Assembly: GCF_000381745.1 (NCBI RefSeq)
Contig: NZ_KB906971.1
Coordinates: forward strand, 1-64,000
Origin: Psychromonas ossibalaenae ATCC BAA-1528
GTDB lineage: Bacteria; Pseudomonadota; Gammaproteobacteria; Enterobacterales; Psychromonadaceae
DNA length: 64,000 bases
Direction: 5' to 3'
Shown: piece by piece, positions 63,399 through 64,000 of the stretch
Numbering within the stretch: the stretch's first letter is position 1
Layout: each line of letters opens with the position of its first letter
Translations under genes and position numbers: made by a program
Notes under the pieces: generated by a model
The model's database searches: none
What the model was told of the DNA's origin: nothing
What the model saw: the letters and a program-made list of their open reading frames with translations, nothing else

Positions 63399-64000
63399 AT
63401 GTTATTTATCTTAAAGAAATGGATTGGCGGGCTGTTAATGCCGCTTCCGTTGTTACTGATACTCTTTTTTATCGGGCTTATTTTACTCTTTTTCAGCAAA
63501 AAACAAAAAACGGCTAAGACTTTTTTACTGTTTACTTTTATTGTGCTGTTCACTTTAAGCTTTATGCCGGTATCTGAACGTATTGTTCACTCTGTGGAGC
63601 GAAAACATCTGCCTATTATGCAGCCGGCGCAAAATTATGAAGTGATATTACTGCTCGGCTCAGGCGGTATCGCTGATCCGAGCCTTCCAGTCACCGGCCA
63701 GCTTTCAGCAACCGCATTAAGCCGCTTTGTTGAAGCACTACGTTTATATAATGCTAATCCAGGCGCGATTTTAGTGGTTTCCGGATCCGGTTTCGGAGAT
63801 GTCAAAACACATGCACAGATGATGCAGGAGTTAGCTTTAACTATGAATATTCCGGCGGATAAAATAGTTCGTCTGGATGATACCTTAGATACCGATGATG
63901 AAGCGCGTATTATGTCAGAAATAATCCGCGGTAAAAGAGCTGTATTAGTCACTTCCGCCACTCATATGGACCGCTCTCTGCAGTTGTTTTATAAATACGG
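63399..64000 (+). CDS. elyC: Envelope biogenesis factor ElyC (partial)
   Basis: This ORF (200 codons, cut by the window end) begins MLFILKKWIGGLLMPLPLLL, with two membrane helices (about 12-32, 40-58), then a DUF218 domain: VILLLGSGG, LVVSGSG and LVTSATHMDRS. It matches ElyC (YcbC), which supports peptidoglycan precursor supply (undecaprenyl phosphate handling) at low temperature in E. coli. It is divergent from cmoM. Confidence 0.9.
   Translation, partial: MLFILKKWIGGLLMPLPLLLILFFIGLILLFFSKKQKTAKTFLLFTFIVLFTLSFMPVSERIVHSVERKHLPIMQPAQNYEVILLLGSGGIADPSLPVTGQLSATALSRFVEALRLYNANPGAILVVSGSGFGDVKTHAQMMQELALTMNIPADKIVRLDDTLDTDDEARIMSEIIRGKRAVLVTSATHMDRSLQLFYKY

Overview
The window is about 64 kb of compact, low-GC (roughly 40%) chromosomal core DNA from a marine-type gammaproteobacterium. 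Protein similarity and gene order (cysS/ppiB-lpxH, proQ-prc, sapABCDF, lolCDE, rne/rluC, queA-tgt-yajC-secDF, thrS-infC-rpmI-rplT, cmoM/elyC) point to the Vibrionales/Alteromonadales side of the class. Psychromonas or a close relative is my best guess; this is inference from recognised protein families, not a database result. I see no prophage, insertion sequence, CRISPR array, rRNA or tRNA gene.

Layout. 1-4.5 kb: priC-ybaM, acylphosphatase, cysS divergent from ppiB-lpxH, then a 400-base gap holding a decayed gene fragment. 4.5-9 kb: prc-proQ (minus) and trhP-yfhL (plus; tRNA hydroxylation enzyme and ferredoxin). 9-18 kb: a MATE exporter, sapABCDF, and an inner-membrane GGDEF/EAL protein with both active sites degenerate. 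18-22 kb: ttcA, tpiA, an orphan periplasmic binding protein, yccA and a GDSL lipoprotein hydrolase. 22-26 kb: lolCDE (minus) with a tandem duplicate of the lolC tail. 26-34 kb: PilZ-like gene, mfd, csiV (plus), then ybiB, a HAD phosphatase and rluC (minus). 34-38 kb: rne, with a 25-unit pentapeptide repeat, and trxB. 38-45 kb: nlpI, then queA-tgt-yajC-secD-secF (minus). 45-51 kb: pstC-pstA-pstB-phoU (minus) behind a Pho box. 51-56 kb: an aminotransferase and thrS-infC-rpmI-rplT. 56-64 kb: LexA-controlled yebG, split letA plus letB, rsmF, a possible small RNA, a DUF2835 gene, cmoM and the start of elyC.

How the genes work together. There is a strong RNA-modification and decay theme: trhP (with yfhL) and cmoM act at the two ends of wobble-uridine cmo5U synthesis, queA and tgt make queuosine, ttcA thiolates C32, rluC and rsmF modify rRNA, rne and ProQ handle mRNA. 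A second theme is the envelope: lolCDE, lpxH, letAB, secDF-yajC, nlpI, csiV, elyC and prc.

Most of the window is ordinary core genome. The points most worth a second look are: the pst operon, whose PstC carries what looks like a seven-bladed beta-propeller between its first membrane helix and the permease core, and whose PstA carries a coiled-coil insert; a 244-bp tandem duplication at the pstB-phoU junction that makes a chimeric ORF running into the phoU start; a 99-bp tandem repeat of the lolC 3' end; an apparent AUA start codon for infC; and a textbook terminator hairpin inside the yajC-secDF operon.
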